From assembly GCA_937901285.1 (NCBI GenBank), contig CALCHI010000002.1, positions 1-15,914 of the forward strand: 15,914 nucleotides of DNA, given 5' to 3'. Shown one piece after another: positions 7,180-14,508 of the stretch. Position numbers and translations under genes: made by a program. Source of the stretch: UBA8437 sp003445035 (lineage in GTDB: Bacteria; Planctomycetota; Planctomycetia; Planctomycetales; Planctomycetaceae). How positions within the stretch are numbered: position 1 is the first letter of the stretch; every line of letters starts with the position of its first letter. Under the pieces are notes generated by a model. The model was not told where the DNA came from. It was given only the letters and a program-made list of their open reading frames with translations, and made no database searches.

Positions 7180-8549
7180 CGACCACCCCGACCACCGACA
7201 TCATCTCCGATGCCCAGACCACCGAGGAGAAATTCCTCCGCCAGATCATGGTGCGGTCACAGATGAAGTCCTTCGCCGCCGACCCGCTGATCATGTCCCG
7301 TGCCGACGGGGTCCATTACTGGGATGTCAACGGCAAGCAGTACCTCGACGGACTCTCGGGAATCTACGTCGTCAGTGTCGGCCACAACAACCGGCGGGTG
7401 ATCGAGGCGATCAAGCAGCAGTTCGACACCATGACGTTTTCGCCGGTCATGCACGGCACCAACCCCCTGGCGGTGCAACTGGCCAACAAGCTGGTCGAGG
7501 TGGCTCCCGACGACATGGGAGCGGCCAAGTTTTTCTCGGGTGGTTCGGAGACCACCGAGGCGGCCATCAAGATGGCCCGCCAGTACCACCGCCTGAAGGG
7601 CAACGCCTCGAAGTTCAAGATCATCGGCCGTTACCACTCGTGGCACGGCTCGACGATGGGTTCGCTGTCGGCCGGCGGCCTGAAGTCCCGCCGCGCGGTC
7701 AACGAACCGCTGGCCACCGGCTTCCTGCACGTCTTCCCACCCACCTGTTACCGCTGTCCGTTCGACAAACAGTACCCCGACTGCGGACTCACTTGTGCGT
7801 CGCTGATCAACGACGTCATCGATCTCGAGGACCCCGAGACCGTCGCCGCGGTGATTGTCGAACCGATCGGTCACACCGGCGGGATCATCGATCCGCCCGA
7901 GGAGTACCTGCCGCTGCTGCGCGAATACTGTGACCGGCACGACGTGCTGTTGATCTTCGACGAGATCATCACCGGAGTCGGCCGCACCGGACAGATGTTT
8001 GCCGCCCAGACCTTCGGCGTCACTCCCGACCTGCTGTGCCTCGGCAAGGGGCTCTCGGGCGGCTACGCGCCGATCGCGGCCCTGCTGTGCCGGAAGCACA
8101 TCGCCGAGACCTTCTGGGGCGATCCCGAAACGAACCCCGGGTTCGTCGAGGGACACACGTTCGAAGGCAACCCGATCTCCTCGGCCGCCGGACTGGCCAC
8201 GCTCTCGGAGATTCTCGAACGCGATCTCTGCGCCAACGTCCGCACCCAGGGAGAACGTCTCAGAGCCGGGTTCGAGTCACTCAAGAAGCACGGGATCATC
8301 GGCGACATCCGCGGCAAGGGGCTGATGCAATGCATCGAGCTGGTCAAGGACCCGGAAACCCAGGAGCAGTTCGATCCGCCGATCGGCCAGGCCATCGGCA
8401 AACGCGCACTGGAGATCGGGCTGATCAGCCGCTTCGATCCGCACTGGATCGCACTGGGACCGCCATTGACGGTGACCGGCGAACAGATCGACGAGATGGT
8501 GGCGATCCTGGACCAGAGTATCACCGACGTACTGAACGGATCGGACTGA
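7176..8549 (+). CDS. Class III PLP aminotransferase (omega-amino acid:pyruvate type)
   Basis: A 457-residue fold-type I enzyme. Recognisable parts in order: DVNGKQYLDGLSG (50-62), the PLP-phosphate loop SGGSETTEAAIK (121-132), YHSWHGST (153-160), the ring-contacting aspartate D262 in LIFDEIITGVGRTG, and the Schiff-base lysine K291 in CLGKGLSGGYAP. The family includes omega-amino acid, taurine, beta-alanine, GABA and diamine transaminases; I cannot assign one. A four-cysteine stretch sits at C191, C194, C203 and C207 (CYRCPF then CGLTC); a similar segment occurs in some relatives. The ATG at 7176 overlaps the previous stop and has GGAGAA eight bases upstream; an in-frame upstream extension into the previous gene is not credible. 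It probably works with the class IV enzyme and the oxidoreductase downstream. Confidence 0.93.
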   Translation: MTTTPTTDIISDAQTTEEKFLRQIMVRSQMKSFAADPLIMSRADGVHYWDVNGKQYLDGLSGIYVVSVGHNNRRVIEAIKQQFDTMTFSPVMHGTNPLAVQLANKLVEVAPDDMGAAKFFSGGSETTEAAIKMARQYHRLKGNASKFKIIGRYHSWHGSTMGSLSAGGLKSRRAVNEPLATGFLHVFPPTCYRCPFDKQYPDCGLTCASLINDVIDLEDPETVAAVIVEPIGHTGGIIDPPEEYLPLLREYCDRHDVLLIFDEIITGVGRTGQMFAAQTFGVTPDLLCLGKGLSGGYAPIAALLCRKHIAETFWGDPETNPGFVEGHTFEGNPISSAAGLATLSEILERDLCANVRTQGERLRAGFESLKKHGIIGDIRGKGLMQCIELVKDPETQEQFDPPIGQAIGKRALEIGLISRFDPHWIALGPPLTVTGEQIDEMVAILDQSITDVLNGSD

Positions 8550-8550
8550 C

Positions 8551-9555
8551 GTGGACACCAACGACACCAAGCACGTGCTGGTCATCGGCACCGGCTCGAT
8601 CGGCGAGCGGCACACGCGTTGCTTCCTGGCCACGGACCGATGTGATGTGTCGGTCTGCGAAATCAACGACCAGCTCCGTAACGACATGGCCGATCGGTAC
8701 CGTTTGTCCGGCACCTTCTCCGACCTCGACACGGCCCTCCAACAGTCCCCCGACGTCGCGGTCATCTGCACGCCGGCCCACCTGCACGTCGCGATGGCAG
8801 TGAAACTCCTGGAAGCCGGTGTCGCCGTGCTGTGCGAGAAACCGCTCTCCACATCCCTGGAGAACACCGATCGGCTGGGCGAACTGGTTTCCGCCGAGGG
8901 CGCAAAGTTCTCGATGGCCTACGTCCTGCGAGCCCACCCACTGTTCGCCGCCGTCCGCCAGCAGGTTCTCTCGGGCGACTACGGCCGCCCCCTCGAAATC
9001 ATCACCGTCTCGGGACAGCATTTTCCTCACTACCGCCCCGCTTATCGAGAAATCTATTACACCGACCGGGCGACCGGGGGTGGAGTGATCCAGGACGGGC
9101 TGACGCACGTGGTGAACTTCGTCGAATGGGTGGTGGGGCCGATGACACGGGTCGCCGCCGACTGCGATCACCTGGCGCTTCCCGGGGTCGACATCGAGGA
9201 CTCGGTCCACGTCGTCGCCCGTCACGGCGACGTGATGGTCAACTACTCGATGAACCAGCACCAGGCCCCCAACGACGGCGTGATGATGCTGATCTGCGAA
9301 CGGGGGACGTTCCGGGTCGAGGCGAACCGGATGAGATGGCAGGTGGTCACCGAGCCCGAAACGCCCTGGACCGTCCATCAGCTCGACCCGATCGAACGCG
9401 ACGACACCTTCGTTATCCAGGCCCACCGCTTCCTGGACTACGTGGCCGGCCAGGAGGCCGAACCGTTGTGCCGGTTCGAGGAAGGCCTGCAGACACTCAG
9501 GGGAAACCTGGCGATCATGCAGGCGGCCGACACGCAGACCTGGGTCGATGTCTGA
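8551..9555 (+). CDS. Gfo/Idh/MocA family NAD(P)-dependent oxidoreductase
   Basis: A 334-residue protein of usual length. Residues 1-125 form a Rossmann domain with VIGTGSIGERH (G13, G15, G18) and the family's CEKPLS motif, in which K97 is the usual catalytic or substrate-positioning lysine. The C-terminal alpha/beta domain contains GGGVIQDGLTHVVNF, whose D182 and H186 match the usual active-site pair. Such enzymes oxidise or reduce a hydroxyl/keto group on sugars, inositols, amino sugars or other small molecules. The start is GTG at 8551, one base after the class III stop, giving tight coupling in a three-gene operon; the next in-frame ATG is 45 codons in and would remove the dinucleotide-binding loop. 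It is convergent with the PhyH gene, with only 21 bases between the stops. Confidence 0.92.
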   Translation: MDTNDTKHVLVIGTGSIGERHTRCFLATDRCDVSVCEINDQLRNDMADRYRLSGTFSDLDTALQQSPDVAVICTPAHLHVAMAVKLLEAGVAVLCEKPLSTSLENTDRLGELVSAEGAKFSMAYVLRAHPLFAAVRQQVLSGDYGRPLEIITVSGQHFPHYRPAYREIYYTDRATGGGVIQDGLTHVVNFVEWVVGPMTRVAADCDHLALPGVDIEDSVHVVARHGDVMVNYSMNQHQAPNDGVMMLICERGTFRVEANRMRWQVVTEPETPWTVHQLDPIERDDTFVIQAHRFLDYVAGQEAEPLCRFEEGLQTLRGNLAIMQAADTQTWVDV

Positions 9556-9576
9556 GCAGCACCTGGCGGAGTCGGC

Positions 9577-10371
9577 TCAGCCGTCGGCTTCCAGCCCCAT
9601 CCCCTCGTGCTGCTGTGTGACCTGCACCATGTACTGCTGGTGAGCCTCGTTGTTTCGCGCCGCTGACCCCGCGTAGTAGACCAGTGCGAAGGCGCGGCGG
9701 TGTCGGTCGGTCGTCCGGTTCGGATCGGCCCGGTGAATCAGTTCGCCGTGGTGCACGGCCAGGTCACCCGGCTCGAGAAAGACCTGCACCTCCCGGGCCT
9801 CGTCCTCCTCGTTCCAGTCCGAGATGCCCTGCGAGAAACCCAGCACCTGGGTTCGCGCGTGGGGCCTCAGCCCCTCCCGGTGCGTCCCGGTGCAGTATCT
9901 CAGGCATCCGTTCTCCGCATCCACCGGGTCCATTGCCAACCACATCGTCAGCGGCGGCGGATCGAGATTGATGTAGAAATTGTCCTGGTGCGGCGGCGTG
10001 GAATGATCGGTCCCGGGCGGCTTGTTGAACCACTCGGGTTTCTGCGCCCGCACCGGTTCGCCCATCAACGCCTCGGCCAGGCTCACGAACGGTTCCCGTG
10101 TCCCGTATTCCACGAAGAACGGGTCGACCATGTGCTGCATCTGCTTGAGCGTCTCGGGCGACTTCCGGTCCTGGAAGAAGGCGTCCGAGTCGGGCAACGT
10201 GGGAACGACCTCGGCGACATACCGGTCGAGTTCTCCAGCCAGCTCGTCGAAGCCCTCCCCGGTGAAGAAGTCACGAACGACGACAAAACCATCTCGGAGA
10301 TAGTCCTCCCGGTACCGCGTGTATTCCTCGACTGCCGTCGCCGTGGCGACCGGTGTTGCATCGTCGATCAT
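9577..10371 (-). CDS. PhyH-family 2-oxoglutarate/Fe(II) dioxygenase
   Basis: A 264-residue protein of the phytanoyl-CoA dioxygenase family. The metal-binding HxD is H128-x-D130 in PPHQDNFYINLD, the distal histidine is H213 in HHGELIHRADPN, and an arginine of RHRRAF (224-228) should bind 2-oxoglutarate. ENGCLRYCTGTH (153-164) and FLEPGDLAVHHG are the usual family strands. The family hydroxylates varied small molecules, including ectoine, amino acids, phosphonates and acyl-CoA. All metal ligands are present, so it is probably active. It is the last gene of a minus-strand operon; its ATG overlaps the stop of the GSAM-like gene (ATGA), which suggests the two products act on the same compound. Which compound is not evident. 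Confidence 0.92.
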   Translation of the reverse strand: MIDDATPVATATAVEEYTRYREDYLRDGFVVVRDFFTGEGFDELAGELDRYVAEVVPTLPDSDAFFQDRKSPETLKQMQHMVDPFFVEYGTREPFVSLAEALMGEPVRAQKPEWFNKPPGTDHSTPPHQDNFYINLDPPPLTMWLAMDPVDAENGCLRYCTGTHREGLRPHARTQVLGFSQGISDWNEEDEAREVQVFLEPGDLAVHHGELIHRADPNRTTDRHRRAFALVYYAGSAARNNEAHQQYMVQVTQQHEGMGLEADG

Positions 10372-11720
10372 GAAACCAACCGCCTGAAGAATTCCTGTCG
10401 TTCCTGGGCCTCAAGCCGTTCGTCGATCCGACCATCTTCAATGGTCTCGCCGATCAACGTGAAGACCTCCTTCGCCGCATCGGCGACCATGCCGATCTCC
10501 GTCTCACCCTGGGATTCGTTGAGATAGAACGAGGTATATCCGTGGTTGCCGCGTTTGGCCATCTCCTGCACGTAGAGTGTCCCGATCTTGTTGTTCAGTG
10601 CCGGGTCCTCGACCGGAAACTCGAGGTGCGGATGGTAATCGATTCCGGTGCAGCGAATCGCCACCCCGACCTCCTCGGCCACGGCATTGAGCCGCTGCTT
10701 CAGAGCCGCCCCGTTCGTGGCGAGCGTCTGGGCGGTGTTGCGTTTCCTGAGTTCGGTGAGCGTTGTCACGGCCGCGGCCAGCCCGACCGCTTCACCCCAG
10801 TAGGTACTGGAAACGAACATCTGTTCGGCCGGAGCCATCACGTCGCGGCGTCCGACCACCGCACCCATCGCGAAACCGTTGGAGATGGACTTGGCAAAGA
10901 CCGCCATGTCGGGCTCGACACCCAGCACCGGCTGAACGCCGGCATCAGAGGGCCGGAACCCGGTCGACACCTCGTCGAAGATCAGCACGGCGCCGTGGTC
11001 GCGGCAGAGACTGGCAACCCCCTCGAGATACCCCTCGGCGGGCAGTTCCGACCGCATCGGTTCCATCATGACCGCAGCCACTTCACCACGGTGTCGCTCG
11101 AGTCGTTCGGCCAACCCGTCCAGGTCCCCGTAGGGGAACGGGATCGCGGTGCCCGCCAGGTCCTTGGGCACACCGATCGGCTCGATGCCGGGGAAAAGGT
11201 GCTCGTCAAGGTTTCCGTCGCTGGAATGGTTGGCCGCCTGGTACCAGTCGTGCCAGCCGTGGTACCCGCAGAAGAGGATCCTGTCGCGACCGGTCGTGCC
11301 ACGGGCGATCCGGGCGGCCACCGCGCACGCATCTCCACCACCACGAGCGTAGCGGACCATCTCGGCACACGGGATCCGTTCGACCAGCAGTTCGGCCAGT
11401 TCGAGTTCCAGTTCGTGTGTGATCGAGAAATTGGTTCCCTTGTCGATCTGCGCCTTGACCGCTTCGTCGACCACCGGATCGGCGTAGCCGAGGATGACCG
11501 AGCCGATCGCGCTGACCCAGTCGATGTACTCGTTCCCGTCAACATCCCAGATCCGGGATCCCTTGCCCCTGGTGGCCACGACCGGGCTGACCCCCAGTGC
11601 GTAACGGGTGGGCCGACGGCTGATCAATTGTGTCCCTCCCGGGATCAACTCCAGCAGCCGCTCGTACATCTCCATCGAACGGGCCACACGGCCGCCGGTT
11701 TTTGCGTCGGTTGTCGCCAT
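10368..11720 (-). CDS. Glutamate-1-semialdehyde aminomutase-like class III PLP enzyme
   Basis: A 450-residue fold-type I PLP protein close to HemL-type aminomutases. It has LIPGGTQLISRRP near the N-terminus, DVDGNEYIDWVSAIGSVILGY (59-79), YHGWHDWY (153-160), D249 in LIFDEVSTGFR, the Schiff-base lysine K277 in VFAKSISNGFAMGAV, and a late SSTYWGE segment. The phosphate-loop region, usually SGTEA in true HemL, reads RGGGDA (126-131), typical of relatives that are not tetrapyrrole enzymes. Such paralogues act as aminomutases, transaminases or ammonia-lyases. It lies between RraA (15 bases upstream) and PhyH (ATGA overlap). GGGAG stands about seven bases before the ATG. A catabolic or tailoring role with the dioxygenase is inferred; a role in heme synthesis is unlikely from context. 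Confidence 0.9.
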   Translation of the reverse strand: MATTDAKTGGRVARSMEMYERLLELIPGGTQLISRRPTRYALGVSPVVATRGKGSRIWDVDGNEYIDWVSAIGSVILGYADPVVDEAVKAQIDKGTNFSITHELELELAELLVERIPCAEMVRYARGGGDACAVAARIARGTTGRDRILFCGYHGWHDWYQAANHSSDGNLDEHLFPGIEPIGVPKDLAGTAIPFPYGDLDGLAERLERHRGEVAAVMMEPMRSELPAEGYLEGVASLCRDHGAVLIFDEVSTGFRPSDAGVQPVLGVEPDMAVFAKSISNGFAMGAVVGRRDVMAPAEQMFVSSTYWGEAVGLAAAVTTLTELRKRNTAQTLATNGAALKQRLNAVAEEVGVAIRCTGIDYHPHLEFPVEDPALNNKIGTLYVQEMAKRGNHGYTSFYLNESQGETEIGMVADAAKEVFTLIGETIEDGRIDERLEAQERQEFFRRLVS

Positions 11721-11735
11721 CTCGAACTCCCGTTT

Positions 11736-12407
11736 CTACAAAACGCCGTACTTTTCGTAGGCGTCGGTTGCCTTCATGCCATCGCGGATCGCGTCCCGCG
11801 TGATGTTCTCCGCATGCACCTTCTGCCACGCCGCCTGGATGGCCTGATCCTGGATCTCTGAGGGAACCACGACCACACCATCCACGTCGGCGATCACCAG
11901 GTCACCCGGAGCGAACCGCACGCCGTCGATTTCCACCGTCACGTCAATATCAACGACCCGCTGGCGATCCTTGCTGTCGTATATGTTCCGGCTGCGTGCG
12001 AAGACGGGAAACCCCATCTCGGCCATCTGCCGGATATCCCTCACCGCCCCATCGACAATCGCCCCCACGCACCCGGCGTTGGTGGCGGCCGTCGAAAGCA
12101 ACTCGCCCCAGATCCCGGACCGCTCGGAGCCCCCCGCCGCAGCAATCAACACGTCATCGGCCTGGCAGCCGTCGACGGCCAGCAGTTCCAGTTCGTAGGG
12201 GCTGGGATCGGCGTGGTACATGTCACCCCACAGCGTGGTCTTGCAGCGTCCGACCAGCATGGTCTCGACCGTCAGCGGTGGCAGCGGCACGTTGGGGGAC
12301 TGGTTGGTGTAACCCAACCCGTCCAGGGCATCGCAGACCACCGCCGCGTACAGCGACTCTCGCATCATCTCCAACGTGATCGTCTCAGGTACCGCGTCGC
12401 TCATCAT
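11736..12407 (-). CDS. RraA-family protein (4-hydroxy-4-methyl-2-oxoglutarate aldolase/oxaloacetate decarboxylase-like)
   Basis: With the ATG at 12407 the protein has 223 residues, normal for the family. The core signature is at 98-124, GIWGELLSTAATNAG then VGAIVDGAVRD; R123 and D124 correspond to the substrate- and metal-water-binding pair of catalytic members. MGFPVFARS (131-139) and GDLVIADVDGVVVVP are also standard. Such enzymes perform metal-dependent retro-aldol or decarboxylation steps, releasing pyruvate from 4-hydroxy-4-methyl-2-oxoglutarate or oxaloacetate; pure RraA regulators of RNase E share the fold, but here the catalytic pair is present. Two other starts are possible: ATG at 12404, and GTG at 12437, which has a good GAGGG six bases before it but adds a basic stretch. 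It heads the RraA, GSAM-like, PhyH operon and is divergent from the deacylase gene. Confidence 0.88.
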   Translation of the reverse strand: MMSDAVPETITLEMMRESLYAAVVCDALDGLGYTNQSPNVPLPPLTVETMLVGRCKTTLWGDMYHADPSPYELELLAVDGCQADDVLIAAAGGSERSGIWGELLSTAATNAGCVGAIVDGAVRDIRQMAEMGFPVFARSRNIYDSKDRQRVVDIDVTVEIDGVRFAPGDLVIADVDGVVVVPSEIQDQAIQAAWQKVHAENITRDAIRDGMKATDAYEKYGVL

Positions 12408-12462
12408 CACCACTCGCCTGGCTCGGAATCGCCTCACTGGTTTCCCTCACCAGTAGGCAGCC

Positions 12463-12470
12463 TATAGTAT
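12463..12470. promoter_or_regulatory. Candidate shared -10 region of a divergent promoter pair
   Basis: CCTATAGTATG contains TATAGT (12463-12468) on the plus strand and TACTAT (12465-12470) on the minus strand, around the self-complementary CTATAG at 12462-12467. Each resembles a -10 box in otherwise GC-rich DNA. A plus start near 12475 would leave only a few bases before the ATG at 12481; a minus start near 12458 would leave about 51 bases before the ATG of RraA. No convincing -35 boxes are seen. Confidence 0.35.
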
Positions 12471-12480
12471 GCCACGCATC

Positions 12481-13398
12481 ATGACTGAAACCATCGAACT
12501 GCAGCGAATTGAGATCACCGGGACCTCCGACGGTCCCCACCTTCTGATCACCGGAGGCGTGCATGGTGACGAGTTCGAGTCGATGGCCTCGATCCGACGT
12601 CTGGCCGGGGCCGTCAACGCGGAGGACCTCTCGGGAACCCTGACGCTGGTGCCCGTGGTCAACGAGGCGGCCTTCCTCAACGGGAACCGCACTGCCGAAG
12701 ACGGACTCGACCTGGCTCGTGTCTGCCCGGGCGACCCCGAGGGCAGTGTCACCCTGCGGACCGCCGTGTCGCTCTCGGCGCTGATCGCATCGGCCGATTA
12801 CTACATCGATCTCCACTCCGGAGGCATCGCCATGGACGTCTGGCCGATGTCCGGATACGGACTCAGCGACGATCCGGAACGGCTCGACATCCAGCGACGA
12901 ATGGCCCGGGCCCTGAATCTCCCGGTCATCTGGGGCACCTGCGGCAATCTTGACGGCCGCTCGCTGTCGGTCGCCCGGGATGCCGGTGTCCCGGCCATCT
13001 ACACCGAGTATCTCGGCGGAGGCCGCTGCTCACCCGAGGGAGCCGACGCCTACTTCGAGGGCTGCCTGAACGTGATGGGCGAACTGGGAATGATCTCAAG
13101 AGAGCAGCCCGAATCGAAAGTCGAGCTGGTGATCGAAGATCCTCGCGACGGGTCCGGACACATGCAGCTCCAGAACCCCTCGCCGATCACCGGCCAGTTC
13201 ACGCCCGCCGTCGTGCTGGGACAACGCGTCGGTCCCGGCGATGTGCTCGGACACGTGGCCAACGTCACCGGTGACGATGTCCGCGAGATCTCCTGTACCC
13301 AGACCGGATACGTGCTGGCCATCAGAACCTACCCCCGGGTGCACGAGAACGATTCGGTGATCGTGATCATGGAAGACATCGGCACCGACAGCGTCTGA
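12481..13398 (+). CDS. AstE/aspartoacylase-like zinc deacylase
   Basis: A succinylglutamate desuccinylase/aspartoacylase (M14-like) protein of 305 residues from the ATG at 12481, or 309 from the ATG at 12469. Counting from 12469, the zinc ligands are H32 and E35 in GGVHGDEFE and H116 in IDLHSGG, and the catalytic glutamate is E180 in IYTEYLGGG; all are intact. The C-terminal ~85 residues form the small beta domain common to longer members (GPGDVLGHV, then IRTYPRVHENDSVIVI). The family removes N-succinyl or N-acetyl groups from amino acids; the length and C-terminal domain resemble N-acetyl-diaminobutyrate deacetylase (DoeB) and its many unassigned relatives. No good Shine-Dalgarno sequence precedes either start, and a -10-like TATAGT abuts the first ATG, so I prefer 12481. 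It is followed 27 bases later by the threonine-synthase-like gene. Confidence 0.88.
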   Translation: MTETIELQRIEITGTSDGPHLLITGGVHGDEFESMASIRRLAGAVNAEDLSGTLTLVPVVNEAAFLNGNRTAEDGLDLARVCPGDPEGSVTLRTAVSLSALIASADYYIDLHSGGIAMDVWPMSGYGLSDDPERLDIQRRMARALNLPVIWGTCGNLDGRSLSVARDAGVPAIYTEYLGGGRCSPEGADAYFEGCLNVMGELGMISREQPESKVELVIEDPRDGSGHMQLQNPSPITGQFTPAVVLGQRVGPGDVLGHVANVTGDDVREISCTQTGYVLAIRTYPRVHENDSVIVIMEDIGTDSV

Positions 13399-13425
13399 TC
13401 CGAACCGGACGAGGGAGAAACCCGG

Positions 13426-14508
13426 ATGAGCATCTGGCGATGGGCCGACTGGATCACCCCGGTGCCCGAACAGCATCGGGTGACACTCGGCGAAGGAAAC
13501 ACACCCCTGGTCCGATCGACATCAATCGGACCAGCCGCCGGCCTTGAGAACCTGTGGCTGAAGCTCGAATCGGGCAACCCGGCCGGTTCGTTCAAGGATC
13601 GGTTCGGTGCCGCCGCCATTTCCGCCATGCGGGCCGAGAACCAGACCCGATGCGTGGCCACCTCCAGTGGTAACACCGGGTCGGCCGTGGCCGCCTATTG
13701 TGCCGCTGCGGGAATGCAATGCGAGATCGCCGTGGTCGAGACAGCCCCCCAGGGCAAGTTGCGACAGATGATGGCCTACGGGGCAAACGTCTACCGCATC
13801 AAGGATTTCGGTCTCGACCCCGACCTCTCCGCACAGGCTTTCGAGACCCTGATGGCCCAGGGCGAAGCCCCGGACGCCCGCTTGCAGGTCAGTTCCTATA
13901 TCTACAGCGTCCCGGGCATGACCGGCGTCGAGACGATCAGTTTCGAGTTGGCCGAACAGGCCGAGCAACAACTCCAACGGCCCATCGACCACGTCTTCTG
14001 TCCCGCCGGAGGCGGTGGCCTGTGCCTGGCCGTGTGCCGGGGTTTCGCGAGACTCGTGTCGGAAAGCCGCCTGGCCCTCTCGCCGGCGATCGAGTGCGTG
14101 CAACCGGAGGGCAACGACACGATGGCGTCGGCGCTGTCGCAGGAAGCCGACCGGGCCCGGCCGATCACCTGCACCACCAAAATCAGCGGACTGCAGGTGC
14201 CCAACATCAACGACGGGCACCTGGTGGTCGAAGAACTGAGACCGACCGGGGGACGGGGACAACTGGTCACCGACGAGGCGGTCTGGAACACGCAGCAACG
14301 GCTGGCAACCGAGGAAGGCATCTTCACCGAACCGGCCGGTGCCACCGCCCTGGCCGGTTGCCTGGAAGCCGCCACCGCCGGGCGAATCGATTCCGGTGCG
14401 GTGGTTATCTGCCTGGTCACCGGCAGCGGGTTCAAGGACGAGGCGTCGGTCGACAGGATGCTCGACGGGGTCGAATGTCCGACATTGACGTTGGACGAAC
14501 TGGGCTAG
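13426..14508 (+). CDS. Threonine-synthase-like fold-type II PLP enzyme
   Basis: A 360-residue member of the tryptophan-synthase-beta superfamily. LGEGNTPLV (21-29) is the usual N-terminal strand of threonine synthase relatives, K57 in GSFKDR is the PLP lysine, SSGNTGSA (80-87) contacts the substrate carboxylate and PLP, and PAGGGG (193-198) binds the PLP phosphate. FTEPAGATAL lies near the C-terminus. Relatives include threonine synthase, threonine/serine dehydratases, diaminopropionate ammonia-lyase and hydroxyaspartate lyases, which replace or eliminate a beta or gamma group of an amino acid. A housekeeping threonine synthase would usually sit with hom or thrB; here the partner is a deacylase, so deacylation followed by elimination is a reasonable guess. 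GAGGGAG lies upstream of the ATG. Its TAG stop overlaps the GGDEF stop in a shared CTAG. Confidence 0.9.
   Translation: MSIWRWADWITPVPEQHRVTLGEGNTPLVRSTSIGPAAGLENLWLKLESGNPAGSFKDRFGAAAISAMRAENQTRCVATSSGNTGSAVAAYCAAAGMQCEIAVVETAPQGKLRQMMAYGANVYRIKDFGLDPDLSAQAFETLMAQGEAPDARLQVSSYIYSVPGMTGVETISFELAEQAEQQLQRPIDHVFCPAGGGGLCLAVCRGFARLVSESRLALSPAIECVQPEGNDTMASALSQEADRARPITCTTKISGLQVPNINDGHLVVEELRPTGGRGQLVTDEAVWNTQQRLATEEGIFTEPAGATALAGCLEAATAGRIDSGAVVICLVTGSGFKDEASVDRMLDGVECPTLTLDELG

Noticed and set aside
9555..9614. Inverted repeat AGCAGCAC (9555-9562) with GTGCTGCT (9607-9614) at the Gfo/Idh-PhyH convergent junction as a terminator
   Set aside because: The arms are 44 bases apart, the right arm is inside the PhyH coding region, and no T-run follows on either strand.
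10368..11720. Assignment of the GSAM-like gene as hemL for heme synthesis
   Set aside because: The SGTEA loop is changed to GGGDA and the gene sits in an operon with RraA and PhyH rather than tetrapyrrole genes.
10542..11861. A 439-codon open frame on the plus strand, antisense to the GSAM-like and RraA genes
   Set aside because: Its translation is low-complexity, rich in His, Arg, Gly, Asp and Val, with no recognisable domain; it mirrors two well-supported genes and is expected from high-GC codon use.
12438..14508. Assignment as an ectoine-degradation (doe/eut) cluster
   Set aside because: A DoeB-like protein and a EutB-superfamily protein are present, but ectoine hydrolase (DoeA), the semialdehyde dehydrogenase and the characteristic regulator are absent.
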